Assembly: GCA_027531565.1 (NCBI GenBank)
Contig: JAPZSB010000005.1
Coordinates: forward strand, 186,001-250,000
Source of the DNA: Beijerinckiaceae bacterium
Lineage (GTDB): Bacteria > Pseudomonadota > Alphaproteobacteria > Rhizobiales > Beijerinckiaceae
Length of the DNA stretch: 64,000 nt
Direction of reading: 5' to 3'
Shown: piece by piece, positions 55,542 to 63,683 of the stretch
Layout of the letters: each line of letters begins with the position of its first letter
How positions within the stretch are numbered: the stretch's first letter is position 1
The notes under the pieces: model-generated
Database searches by the model: none
What the model saw: the letters and a program-made list of their open reading frames with translations, nothing else
What the model was told of the DNA's origin: nothing
Program-made: the position numbers and the translations under genes

Positions 55542-55949
55542 ATGACCCCCCGCCATGTCTGCCTCGGCTATGCCCTCGCGCTGCTGGTTGCCGGCTTGCT
55601 CAATTACATTCCCGGCCTAACCGATGCACAGGGCCGCGCCTTCGGCATCTTCGCGCTCGATATCTATGACGATATGCTCCACTGGGCCTCGGCACTCTGG
55701 GCTGCAATCGCGGCCTTCCTTTCCCGGCACGCGGCGATAAATTTCCTCAAGGGCTTTGGCAGTCTCTATCTCGCCGATGGCGCGCTGGGCCTCGCCACAG
55801 GCTCCGGCTTCCTTGATCTCGGGATCCTGATCCATGGCGTGCAGGTGATGCCGTTCGGGTTCAAGATCCTCGCCAACCTGCCGCATCTGGCGCTTGGCGG
55901 TTTCGCCGTCCTTGCCGGCTTCGTGCTGTTCCGCCGGGAAACGGCCTGA
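55542..55949 (+). CDS. Small four-span membrane protein
   Basis: A 135-residue protein with four hydrophobic segments (GYALALLVAGLLNYIPGL near the N-terminus) and histidines in DDMLHWASALW and LIHGVQVM. I do not recognise the family. A ribosome-binding site AAGGAG overlaps the stop of the FAD-oxidoreductase gene, and the ATG is nine bases after it, so it is probably co-translated and may be membrane partner of that enzyme. Confidence 0.75.
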   Translation: MTPRHVCLGYALALLVAGLLNYIPGLTDAQGRAFGIFALDIYDDMLHWASALWAAIAAFLSRHAAINFLKGFGSLYLADGALGLATGSGFLDLGILIHGVQVMPFGFKILANLPHLALGGFAVLAGFVLFRRETA

Positions 55950-55952
55950 GCG

Positions 55953-57020
55953 ATGTCGCGAGTGTTCCGGTTTCTGCGTTTCCTCGGCCTCGCGGCTGCC
56001 ATTCTCGTTGCCGCCGCGGCGGCGCCGGTCCTTTATGTCGAGACGCAATGTTTCGCGCCGGCCCCGGCCACGCCGGCTTCGCGCGAGGCCATCCTGCCGC
56101 CGGAGCATCAAAGGGCGCTGGTTGACACGCTGCTGACCTACCCGGAATGGTCGATCGTCCATGCCTACGAGGATCTGGCCGTGGTATCCCGGCGGGACGG
56201 CGAGGGCGCCTTCGCCTATCGCGCCGCGATTGCCGGCTACTGGCGCAACCTCTGCACGCTCGCCCGGATGGCCTCGGGCAAGGGGCCGGTCTCCACCGAC
56301 ATGAAGGCGATGCTCTATGTGATCGGCGTCAGTTTCTCGGCCGAACTCGGGCTCAAGGGGCTTTATGAATCCACCCTCGGCGCGCTGTTCCGGCCGGCCG
56401 CAGCGCCGTTCCCGGCCGAAGACCAGCTCGCCTGGCAGATGGGCGATGCCTACGCGGCCTTCCTTCAGCAGACACCGTGGTATGCCTTTCCATTCGGTGA
56501 GTATCTCGGCAAGCTCTGGGCCTTGCCTCTCGACAGCGCCGCGCGGGCCCGCGCCATTGAAAGGCGGCTGGCCCTCTCGCTCGAATGGGGCGGCAAGGCG
56601 CTCTATGCCAAGGCGATGGCCGCTGCCGCCGGGTTGTCTCCGGCTGGCCTGAAGATCCGCAGCGTCCTGTCCGGCGTCGATCCGGTGGCCGATACGCGGA
56701 TTGTCGAGAGGCGACCGGACGGCAGCGTCGTTGTCGAGACGCCTCGCTATCGCGCCTTTACCGCCTTCCTGCTGCACCAGATCGCCGGCGGCCAACGCAT
56801 CCTCGAGATTGCCGGACAGACCGAGATCTTCGTCACCATGCTGGTTCCCGAGGGCTGGCAGGCGCCGTCGCCGCTTCCGCCGGCTTTGGTCGCGGTGCCG
56901 GTACAGGCCCGTCCGGGATGGCAGCGCCTCGGATTCCTTGTCCGGCTCGACATGTTGCCCGCTCTGAAGAGCGCGCTTGACGGGGCAGGGGCGCATTTCG
57001 AGCACGCCTATGATTACTGA
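55953..57020 (+). CDS. Membrane-anchored protein of unknown function
   Basis: A 355-residue protein with one N-terminal membrane anchor or signal (FLGLAAAILVAAAAAPVLYV) followed by a soluble, mostly periplasmic part. Notable segments: LTYPEWSIVHAYEDLAVVSR, AYRAAIAGYWRNLCTLARMA, SFSAELGLKGLYESTLG and RPDGSVVVETPRYRAFT. No known domain is recognised. It starts three bases after the previous gene and its stop lies within the next, so it belongs to the operon led by the FAD oxidoreductase. Confidence 0.75.
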   Translation: MSRVFRFLRFLGLAAAILVAAAAAPVLYVETQCFAPAPATPASREAILPPEHQRALVDTLLTYPEWSIVHAYEDLAVVSRRDGEGAFAYRAAIAGYWRNLCTLARMASGKGPVSTDMKAMLYVIGVSFSAELGLKGLYESTLGALFRPAAAPFPAEDQLAWQMGDAYAAFLQQTPWYAFPFGEYLGKLWALPLDSAARARAIERRLALSLEWGGKALYAKAMAAAAGLSPAGLKIRSVLSGVDPVADTRIVERRPDGSVVVETPRYRAFTAFLLHQIAGGQRILEIAGQTEIFVTMLVPEGWQAPSPLPPALVAVPVQARPGWQRLGFLVRLDMLPALKSALDGAGAHFEHAYDY

Positions 57021-57330
57021 GCGGCGCGTGCCCGGCTGGCTGGCCGGCGCCGGGTTCGCGCTCCTGGCATGGTGGGGCATCCTGCTGGCCCTCCCGTTCC
57101 TGCGGGGAGAGCCCGGCACCGTCACCGTCATCGCCCTGTCCGAATCCCGGCTTCTCGCAGCGATCGCCGCGGCGGATGTCGCCCTGCTTGAAGGAAGCGG
57201 CCGGGTGATGGTGCTGGCTGGCCGCAGCCCCGGTTTTGTGCGCCAGCTCTATGCAGCGGGCGGCGTCCTTGTTCTGGCGACGGATGGCCGGGGGTGCACC
57301 GGAACCCGCAATCCAGCCAGCGATCGGTGA
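57010..57330 (+). CDS. Small protein with one membrane span, function unknown
   Basis: A 106-residue protein: a hydrophobic segment WLAGAGFALLAWWGILLALP near the N-terminus, then a short domain (TVTVIALSESRLLAAIAAADV, GRVMVLAGRSPGFVRQLYAAG). The ATG at 57010 overlaps the previous stop by eleven bases. No family recognised. Last gene of the operon. Confidence 0.65.
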   Translation: MITERRVPGWLAGAGFALLAWWGILLALPFLRGEPGTVTVIALSESRLLAAIAAADVALLEGSGRVMVLAGRSPGFVRQLYAAGGVLVLATDGRGCTGTRNPASDR

Positions 57331-57791
57331 CCATCTGCGCCTGCTGCAGGGCTGGCATGCGGCTTTCCTGAACGGACGTTGCCGCTGGCGGCGCGCGATC
57401 CGGGCGGTTTCCCAGCCGGCATGGCGTGCCTGAAAATCAGGCATCGCGCTTCAGGCGCGGGCAGCCGGATTCCTGCCCGTGATCGAAAATCAGGCAGAAA
57501 TCGGCCTCTGAGCCGGGTTTCGGGCACCGGGGAGCGGCAATTCGCCCTGCGACGGCATGGCCTCTTGCCGGTGGCCAGCCGCGGAATGGCCTTGGTCCGG
57601 CCCTTGCTTGTTGCAACGCGAAATCTTTCGCAGTTTCGCGGCGGTTCACAGGACTCATTCATCTGGCATACAGCCAGCCATCGGCATAACCCGCTCGACA
57701 TCGAAGAGATTCCGCAAGCCGTCGAAACAGCGCGCAGAGCGCCGGAGAGAAGGTTTGCGCCAGCAACCCTAACCTTGGTCGAAGTCCTGCC
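57331..57791. other. Long intergenic region upstream of the ndvB-like gene, with palindromes
   Basis: A 461-base gap with no convincing gene. Inverted repeats: TGCCTGA/TCAGGCA around AAA (57427-57443), and GCGAAA/TTTCGC around TC (57618-57631). AAAATCAGGCA occurs twice as a direct repeat (57433-57443 and 57486-57496). The first palindrome could end the upstream operon. The second, 160 bases before the GTG, is a candidate operator for the glucan gene. Confidence 0.5.
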
Positions 57792-60623
57792 GTGAGTGCT
57801 CCCTCTTTCGTCCGGTTCCTGACCCGCCTGCCGGTTCTCGCCGCTCTCCTCGTCACCCTGCTGCATGCCGGCCTCTGGGCCTGGTACCAGGAGGAGCGAC
57901 AGGCGCCCGATCTTGTCGGGCGGCTCGCCAGCATGTCGTACACGGCGTTCGAGGGGCAGAAGCGCGAGCGCGGCGACGGCTATGTGCCGACCGCTGACCA
58001 GATCCGCAATGATTTCCGCGCCATCGCGCCCTACACCAAGGCAGTCCGTACCTATACCGTCACCGAGGGGACGGATCTGGTGCCGGGCGTGGCGGCGGAG
58101 TTCGGGATGCGCGCGACCATCGGCGCGTGGTTGGACAATGATCCGGAGCGCAACACCCGCGAACTGGAACGGGCGATCGAGCTCGCCAACACGCATTGGA
58201 ACGTCAACGGCATCTATGTCGGCAACGAACTGAACGTCCGCGGCGACGTGCCGATCCTGCGCGGCGAACAGCTGACCGACGAGGAAAAGCGCGCCATCGC
58301 CACCAAGGAGAAGGACGCCCTTGAACGCGCGACGGTCAACCGGCTCATCAAGCTGATGCGCCGCGTGAAGACCGAAACGGGTGGCCGTGTCCCGGTCTCC
58401 ACGGGTGAAATCTACACGGTCTGGCTGAAATATCCGGAACTGGCCGAGGCGGCGGACTTTATCGCCATCCACGTCCTGCCGTACTGGGAAGGCACGCCGG
58501 CCCATCAGGCTGTCGACAGCACGTTCGAGATCCTGTCGAAGGTGCAGGCCGCCTATCCGAACAAGAAAGTGAAGATCTCGGAATTCGGCTGGCCGAGCGC
58601 CGGCTATAACCGCCATGGCGCCGCCCCGGGCCGGCTGGAACAGGCCGTGATTCTCCGCGACTTCGCCGCGCGGGCCAACTGGCTGGGCGTCGATTACAAC
58701 ATCATCGAAGCCTATGACCAGCCCTGGAAGACCTTCGAAGGCGGCGTCGGCCCGTACTGGGGGGCTTTCTCGACCGATCGCAACACGAAGTTCCCCTGGA
58801 CAGGCCCGATCCATGATCGGGGCTATACCGACAAGGCGATTGTCGCTGTCGTCGCCGGCCTGCTGCTGAGCCTGCTGATCCTGTTCCTGCAGGGTCGCGG
58901 TCCGCTCCGCGTGACGACCAGCCAGGCGCTGGTGCTGACCGTGGCGGCCAATGCCGTCGGGGCCTGGGCTGCGCTGGCCTGGGGCCATTGGGCGCTGCAC
59001 TACTTCGTGCCGGGCGCTGCCTTCGCCTTCCTGCTCGGTATGGTGCTGCTTGTGCCGCTGGTGATCGTGGCGCTGAACCACATTGCCGAGATCGCGCAGT
59101 TCCTGTTCGGCCGGAAGCCGAGCCGCCTGCTCGCCGCCGGTCGTCTGGCGCAGGCCGCCCCGCTGCCGAAGGTTTCGATCCACATCCCGGCCTGCCGCGA
59201 GCCGGCGGAGATGCTGAAAGAGACGCTCGATTCGGTCGCCCGGCTCGACTACCCGGATTTCGAATGCATCGTGTTGATCAACAACACGCCCGACGAGGCG
59301 ATGGTCGCGCCGGTGGAAGAGCATTGCCGCCTGCTCGGCCCGCGCTTCAAGTTCGTCAATGCTGGCCGGGTGGATGGCTTCAAGGCCAAGGCGCTCCAGA
59401 TCGCGCTCGACCACACCGATCCTGCCGCCGAGATCATCGGCGTCATCGATGCCGACTATATCGTCGAGGCCAACTGGCTGCGCGATCTGGTCCCCGCCTT
59501 CGCCGATGCCCGCGTCGGCCTCGTCCAGGCGCCGCAGGATCACCGCGACGGCCGCCGCTCGCCGCTGCATCAGGCGATGAATGCCGAATATGCCGGCTTC
59601 TTCGATATCGGCATGGTGCTGCGGAACGAAGAGAACGCCATCATTACCCATGGCACGATGTGCCTTGTCCGGCGGGCTGCGCTTGAAAGCGCCGGCGGCT
59701 GGTCCGAGGACACGATCTGCGAGGATACCGATCTCGGCCTCTCGATCCTCGAAAAAGGCTGGCTGCAGCATTACACCAACCGCCGCTATGGCCGCGGGCT
59801 GCTGCCGAACACCTTCCGCGACTACAAGAAGCAGCGTCATCGCTGGGCGTCGGGCGGCATGCAGATCGTTTTCAAGCATGCCCGCGCCTTCCTGCCGGGG
59901 CGCAGCAAGCTGTCGTTGCCACAGCGGCGCACCTTCGCGGCGGGCTGGCTCTCCTGGCTGGCCAACGAGAGCCTCGGCGTGCTGATCGCGATCCTCAACA
60001 TCGTCTGGACGCCGGTCGTTGCCTTCCTCAGCATCGCCGTGCCGGACAAGATCCTGACTTTGCCGATCCTCTTCATGCTGGGCCTGTCGCTCCTGCATTT
60101 CGGCCTGCTCTACAAGCGCTGCGTCGACATGTCGGCCAAGGAAATGGCGCTGGCCCTGATGGCCCATATGTCCCTGCAATGGACGATGGCGCGCGCGGTC
60201 GGGAAGTCCCTGTTCGCGGACAAGCTCGTCTTCATCCGGACCGACAAGGGCGGCAAGGCGCAGAAGAGCGATGTCTTCCCGGCACGGGGAGAAGCGATCA
60301 TGGCCGGTCTGCTGCTGGCCTCGGCGACGATCGTCGTGATGACCAACTATACCGAGGTGCGCGAGCTCTATCTGTTTGCCGCAGTGATGGTGGTCCAGGC
60401 GATCCCGTTCCTCTTCGCCGTCCTGCTCGCCCTCATGGAGCGCATGCCGGAAACCGCCAAGACGCGCCTCGTCGAACTCGAACTGCCGAGCCTGGAGACC
60501 CTGCGCGGTCGCCTCGTCTCGGCATGGGGAAAGCCGGTGGCTGGAGACGGCATGGCCAAGGCGACCATCGGTTCGGTGCCCTACGCCGCCAATGATCAGG
60601 AACCGCAACGGAAGAGCGGCTGA
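57792..60623 (+). CDS. ndvB: Beta-glucan synthase, GH17-like domain fused to family 2 glycosyltransferase (NdvB-like)
   Basis: A 943-residue membrane protein. After an N-terminal span, residues 45-345 form a GH17-like domain with both glutamates (E146 in YVGNELNVRG, E264 in KISEFGWPSAG). After further spans (350-435), residues 455-690 are a processive GT2 domain: DAD (553-555) in VIDADYIVEANWL, ED..D in TICEDTDLGLSI and QRHRW (681-685). C-terminal membrane spans follow. GT2 plus GH17 is the layout of Bradyrhizobium-type NdvB, which makes cyclic beta-1,3/1,6-glucan. The ndvC-like gene lies nearby in opposite direction. The GTG at 57792 is the start; the ribosome-binding site is weak. Confidence 0.85.
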   Translation: MSAPSFVRFLTRLPVLAALLVTLLHAGLWAWYQEERQAPDLVGRLASMSYTAFEGQKRERGDGYVPTADQIRNDFRAIAPYTKAVRTYTVTEGTDLVPGVAAEFGMRATIGAWLDNDPERNTRELERAIELANTHWNVNGIYVGNELNVRGDVPILRGEQLTDEEKRAIATKEKDALERATVNRLIKLMRRVKTETGGRVPVSTGEIYTVWLKYPELAEAADFIAIHVLPYWEGTPAHQAVDSTFEILSKVQAAYPNKKVKISEFGWPSAGYNRHGAAPGRLEQAVILRDFAARANWLGVDYNIIEAYDQPWKTFEGGVGPYWGAFSTDRNTKFPWTGPIHDRGYTDKAIVAVVAGLLLSLLILFLQGRGPLRVTTSQALVLTVAANAVGAWAALAWGHWALHYFVPGAAFAFLLGMVLLVPLVIVALNHIAEIAQFLFGRKPSRLLAAGRLAQAAPLPKVSIHIPACREPAEMLKETLDSVARLDYPDFECIVLINNTPDEAMVAPVEEHCRLLGPRFKFVNAGRVDGFKAKALQIALDHTDPAAEIIGVIDADYIVEANWLRDLVPAFADARVGLVQAPQDHRDGRRSPLHQAMNAEYAGFFDIGMVLRNEENAIITHGTMCLVRRAALESAGGWSEDTICEDTDLGLSILEKGWLQHYTNRRYGRGLLPNTFRDYKKQRHRWASGGMQIVFKHARAFLPGRSKLSLPQRRTFAAGWLSWLANESLGVLIAILNIVWTPVVAFLSIAVPDKILTLPILFMLGLSLLHFGLLYKRCVDMSAKEMALALMAHMSLQWTMARAVGKSLFADKLVFIRTDKGGKAQKSDVFPARGEAIMAGLLLASATIVVMTNYTEVRELYLFAAVMVVQAIPFLFAVLLALMERMPETAKTRLVELELPSLETLRGRLVSAWGKPVAGDGMAKATIGSVPYAANDQEPQRKSG

Positions 60624-60625
60624 TC

Positions 60626-61012
60626 ATGGCGAAGCCGGATCCACGACACGCACTGGCCATTCTGGCCGGGGCCGGCCTTGCCGTCGGCCTCGGCTGGTGC
60701 CTTCGCCACCTGTTTCTCGATAACGATTCCGTGCGGACGCTCTGCGATGCCGATGCGAGTGCCTGGTTCTGCCGCCTCCGCGCCCAGCTCTCCCTGGTCC
60801 TCCGTCACCCGGCGGGAGGGTGGGTGCTGCTGGCCCTTGCAGCGCTGACGCTCTGGCGGCCGACACGGCTCCGCATGGCGGCGGCACTTGTCCTGTGCAG
60901 TGCCGGCCTCGTCCTGTATCAGGCGGATCTGGCGTCCGGCGCCGCAGCCCTATTGCTGTTGCACCTGGCCCTGCTTGGCCCCTCGCGCGACAGCCAGCGC
61001 CACGCCGGTTAG
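60626..61012 (+). CDS. Small membrane protein downstream of ndvB-like gene
   Basis: A 128-residue protein with about four hydrophobic segments (HALAILAGAGLAVGLGWCLR, WVLLALAALTLWRP, AAALVLCSAGLVLYQ, ALLLLHLALLGP) and a cysteine-containing loop (LCDADASAWFCRL). It starts two bases after the ndvB-like stop, so it is co-transcribed. Bradyrhizobium also has a small membrane protein gene (ndvD) with its glucan genes, but I cannot show homology. Its last 63 bases overlap the 3-prime end of the convergent ndvC-like gene. Confidence 0.75.
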   Translation: MAKPDPRHALAILAGAGLAVGLGWCLRHLFLDNDSVRTLCDADASAWFCRLRAQLSLVLRHPAGGWVLLALAALTLWRPTRLRMAAALVLCSAGLVLYQADLASGAAALLLLHLALLGPSRDSQRHAG

Positions 61013-62551
61013 GCTGGCGACGAACCACAACGCCTGCCAGTTCTGAAGGCCCTCGACGATCAGGATCCAGATCGCGGCGAAGACGAGCCCCAGCGCGAGC
61101 GGAAACCCGCCCGCGAGATCTGTCAGGTTCCTTTCCCGCCAGACGAGAAGGAGCAGCGGCAGCGCGCCCATCATCAGCGTCGGGGCCGGAAAATCGCGGT
61201 AGCGCGCATCCAGAGCCAGCCCGAGCGCGCTCTGGAGCGTGAAGAAGCCAAGCGCGAGGAACAGCAGGTCGAGCATCCGTGCCGGTTCACCCGGCTGGCC
61301 GGTCAGCCGGGCCACGGCACGGGAAAGGCGCGGAGCGGCCTCGTTGCCGGCGAGCGCCAGCGTCCCGAACACCACGATGGCCAGCATGGCGGCCAGCCGT
61401 GTGCCCGCGAAAAGCCAGTCCTTCCACGTGATGCTTTCCAGCACGAGTTTTTCGACGCTCAGGCCGGACAAGGCCCCGCCGGCGAGGGCGACGGCCGCCA
61501 CCTGCATCCAGAGCCGGGAGGCCAGCGCCTCAGGCTGCCGGCGAATGCGGCGGGAGGCAAGCCCGAACAGCAGCGCTGCGAAGGCCAGACCGCCGCCGAG
61601 CTGCCAGTGCCAGAACGGGTGATCCGAGACCGGTGCTCCGGGGAAGAATTTCGGCTGGTCAGCTCCGGCTTCGAACAGGCCCCAATAGCCGCCGACCGTG
61701 CCTTCCGAACGGCGCTTCCAGGGCTGGTCGATCACCTCGATCCAGTTGAACCTGTAGTTCCCCTTGCGCGCGATCTCCGTCATGTCGGCCAGCAGCTTGG
61801 CCTGGTTCGACAGCGAGGGCAGGGCACCTTCGCGCATCCGGCCCGCACTCGGCCAGCCGACCTCGCCGATCAGGATTTCCTTGCCCGGGAATGACTCACG
61901 TACTTCCTTCAGCGTGTGGTCGATATGGGCGGCGGCCTTGTCGATCCCGATCGGGATATCTTCCCAATAGGGCAGGGTATGGATGGTGATGAAGTCGACG
62001 AGATTGGCGAGTTCCCGGTTCTTGAGCCAGAATTCCCAGACATCGGCGTAGGTCACCGGCACCTGCGAGCGGCTCTTCACCTCGCGGATATAGGCGGCCA
62101 GTTCGGCCGGCGAACGGTCGCGGCGCAGCAGCACCTCGTTGCCGACGATGATCGCCCGCACGACATCGGGGTAGCGCGCGGCCAGTGCGATGGCAGCCTC
62201 GACCTGCACGCTGTTGCGCATGATGTCATCGCCGATCCAGATGCCGAGATAGACCTTCATGTTCAGCTTGCGCGCGATGCCCGGCACGTGCTGGCTGCCG
62301 AAATCGGTCGCGTAGGTCCGTACGCAATCCGTCAGGGCCCGGACGCGCTTCATATCCTCCTCGACCTGCTCTGCCTCGATCCGGGTCGAGAGGTCGAACG
62401 GGCTCTGATGCGAGCGGAACGGCGCGAAGGAGACGCAATAGATCGGCTCGCGCACGGTCGAGGACGAAACGACGACAGGGGCGCCCATCCACATCCAGAA
62501 CCCGGCGATCAGGGCGGCAACGGCGACCAGGAGAGCAACGGCGATGCGCAT
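60950..62551 (-). CDS. ndvC: Beta-glucan synthesis or modification protein with GH17-like domain (NdvC-like)
   Basis: A 533-residue protein: N-terminal membrane anchor (IAVALLVAVAALIAGFWMWM), a GH17-like domain (about 35-300) with E139 in IIVGNEVLLRR and E230 in ILIGEVGWPSAG, then about eight membrane spans. This matches NdvC, which is needed for beta-1,6 linkages in Bradyrhizobium cyclic glucans. The start at 62551 has GGGGA seven bases upstream. The gene converges on, and overlaps by 63 bases, the small gene after ndvB. Opposite orientation of ndvB and ndvC is a point of difference from a simple operon. Confidence 0.82.
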   Translation of the reverse strand: MRIAVALLVAVAALIAGFWMWMGAPVVVSSSTVREPIYCVSFAPFRSHQSPFDLSTRIEAEQVEEDMKRVRALTDCVRTYATDFGSQHVPGIARKLNMKVYLGIWIGDDIMRNSVQVEAAIALAARYPDVVRAIIVGNEVLLRRDRSPAELAAYIREVKSRSQVPVTYADVWEFWLKNRELANLVDFITIHTLPYWEDIPIGIDKAAAHIDHTLKEVRESFPGKEILIGEVGWPSAGRMREGALPSLSNQAKLLADMTEIARKGNYRFNWIEVIDQPWKRRSEGTVGGYWGLFEAGADQPKFFPGAPVSDHPFWHWQLGGGLAFAALLFGLASRRIRRQPEALASRLWMQVAAVALAGGALSGLSVEKLVLESITWKDWLFAGTRLAAMLAIVVFGTLALAGNEAAPRLSRAVARLTGQPGEPARMLDLLFLALGFFTLQSALGLALDARYRDFPAPTLMMGALPLLLLVWRERNLTDLAGGFPLALGLVFAAIWILIVEGLQNWQALWFVASLTGVALAVARGAKQGQVQQQ

Positions 62552-62716
62552 GGAATCCCCAAGAGTTCGGAGGTGCTGGACGGCTGGGCAACCGCGCGGC
62601 CGAAATGGCCGCAGCCGGGTGCTTGCTGATCCGATTAGGCAGGGATTGCGCGGCTGGCAACACTGCTCGTGACGGATGGCGGCCATGTGCCCCTGATTTT
62701 TCTCATGCAGACTAAC

Positions 62717-62732
62717 ATGTCAGTCTTGACAT
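62717..62732. promoter_or_regulatory. Perfect palindrome overlapping a -35-like element before the second DapA-like gene
   Basis: ATGTCA-GTCT-TGACAT, a 6-4-6 inverted repeat, 41 bases before the ATG at 62774. It contains TTGACA (62726-62731), a consensus -35 element. It is a good candidate for the operator of the GntR gene at 63684 and differs from the GTATGC operator of the first GntR. Confidence 0.6.
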
Positions 62733-62773
62733 CAGCATCAGGTCAGCGGAGTTTCGGTGCGAGTGAGGGATTC

Positions 62774-63682
62774 ATGACACCGAGATCGACTGCTGGCCGC
62801 ATCGGCCTGAACTGCGCGCTTTCCACCCCGTTCCGGCCGGATGGCCAGGTCTGCCTGACGCGGCTGGTCGAGCATGCCCGATGGGTGCTCGCCAATGGCT
62901 GCGACAGCTTCACCCTGTTCGGCACGACCGGCGAGGGCGCCTCGCTGGGTCATGCCGAGCGCAACCGAATGCTGGGCGCCGTCGGCGCGGCGGGGATCGA
63001 TCTGCGCAGCAAGGTGATCGTCGGCGTCTCGGCCGCCACGCTGGATGATGCGGTCGAACAGGCCCGCACCGGCTATGCCATGGGCTGCCGCGCGTTGCTT
63101 CTGGCGCCGCCCTTCTATTTCGGCAATGCCAGTGACGAGGGGCTGTTCAGCTTCTTTGCTGCAATGTTCGACCAGCTTGGTGGCCAGTTGCGGGACGTGA
63201 TCCTCTATCACATCCCGGGCATGACCCGGAACGGCATCTCGGTCGAGCTGACCCAGCGCCTCGCCAAGGCCTATCCCGGGGTGATCATCGGCGTGAAGGA
63301 TTCCAATGGCGACTGGAATGCCACAGAGCGCCGCCTCACCGAACTGCCGGGCCTGCAGATCCTCGTGGGTGATGAGCGCCAGCTCGCGCGCGCCGTGCGC
63401 TCCGGCGGCGCCGGCAGCATCTGCGGTCTCGCGAATATCGCGCCGGACCTGCTCCGCCCGCTCGCCAATGAGGGCAAGGATGATCCGCGCATCAATGCGA
63501 TGGTCGATGCCATCCTCAAGCATTCCTTCATGTCCGCCATCAAGGCGATGATTGCCGAGCGCAACGGCGATCCCGGCTGGCGGGTGATGCGGGCGCCGCT
63601 CGACCCGATGACGGAAGCGGCCGCACGCGAACTGGCGGCCACCCTCGCGGCCCTGCGCGCCGGCGCCAGCGCGGCGGCATGA
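62774..63682 (+). CDS. DapA/NanA superfamily aldolase or dehydratase
   Basis: A 302-residue class I aldolase-fold protein with the full family set: FGTTGEG loop (residues 49-55), Tyr145 in LYHIPGMTRNG and Schiff-base Lys175 in IGVKDSNGDW. It is close to the canonical pattern, unlike the DapA-like protein at 39.6 kb. With a GntR gene one base downstream it is probably catabolic rather than lysine-biosynthetic. The start at 62774 has GAGGGA four bases upstream. Confidence 0.88.
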   Translation: MTPRSTAGRIGLNCALSTPFRPDGQVCLTRLVEHARWVLANGCDSFTLFGTTGEGASLGHAERNRMLGAVGAAGIDLRSKVIVGVSAATLDDAVEQARTGYAMGCRALLLAPPFYFGNASDEGLFSFFAAMFDQLGGQLRDVILYHIPGMTRNGISVELTQRLAKAYPGVIIGVKDSNGDWNATERRLTELPGLQILVGDERQLARAVRSGGAGSICGLANIAPDLLRPLANEGKDDPRINAMVDAILKHSFMSAIKAMIAERNGDPGWRVMRAPLDPMTEAAARELAATLAALRAGASAAA

Positions 63683-63683
63683 C

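Noticed and set aside
57249-60608. Open frame of more than 1000 codons antisense to the ndvB-like gene
   Set aside because: No recognisable domain, Arg- and Gln-rich composition, no ribosome-binding site context; the plus-strand gene carries all catalytic motifs.
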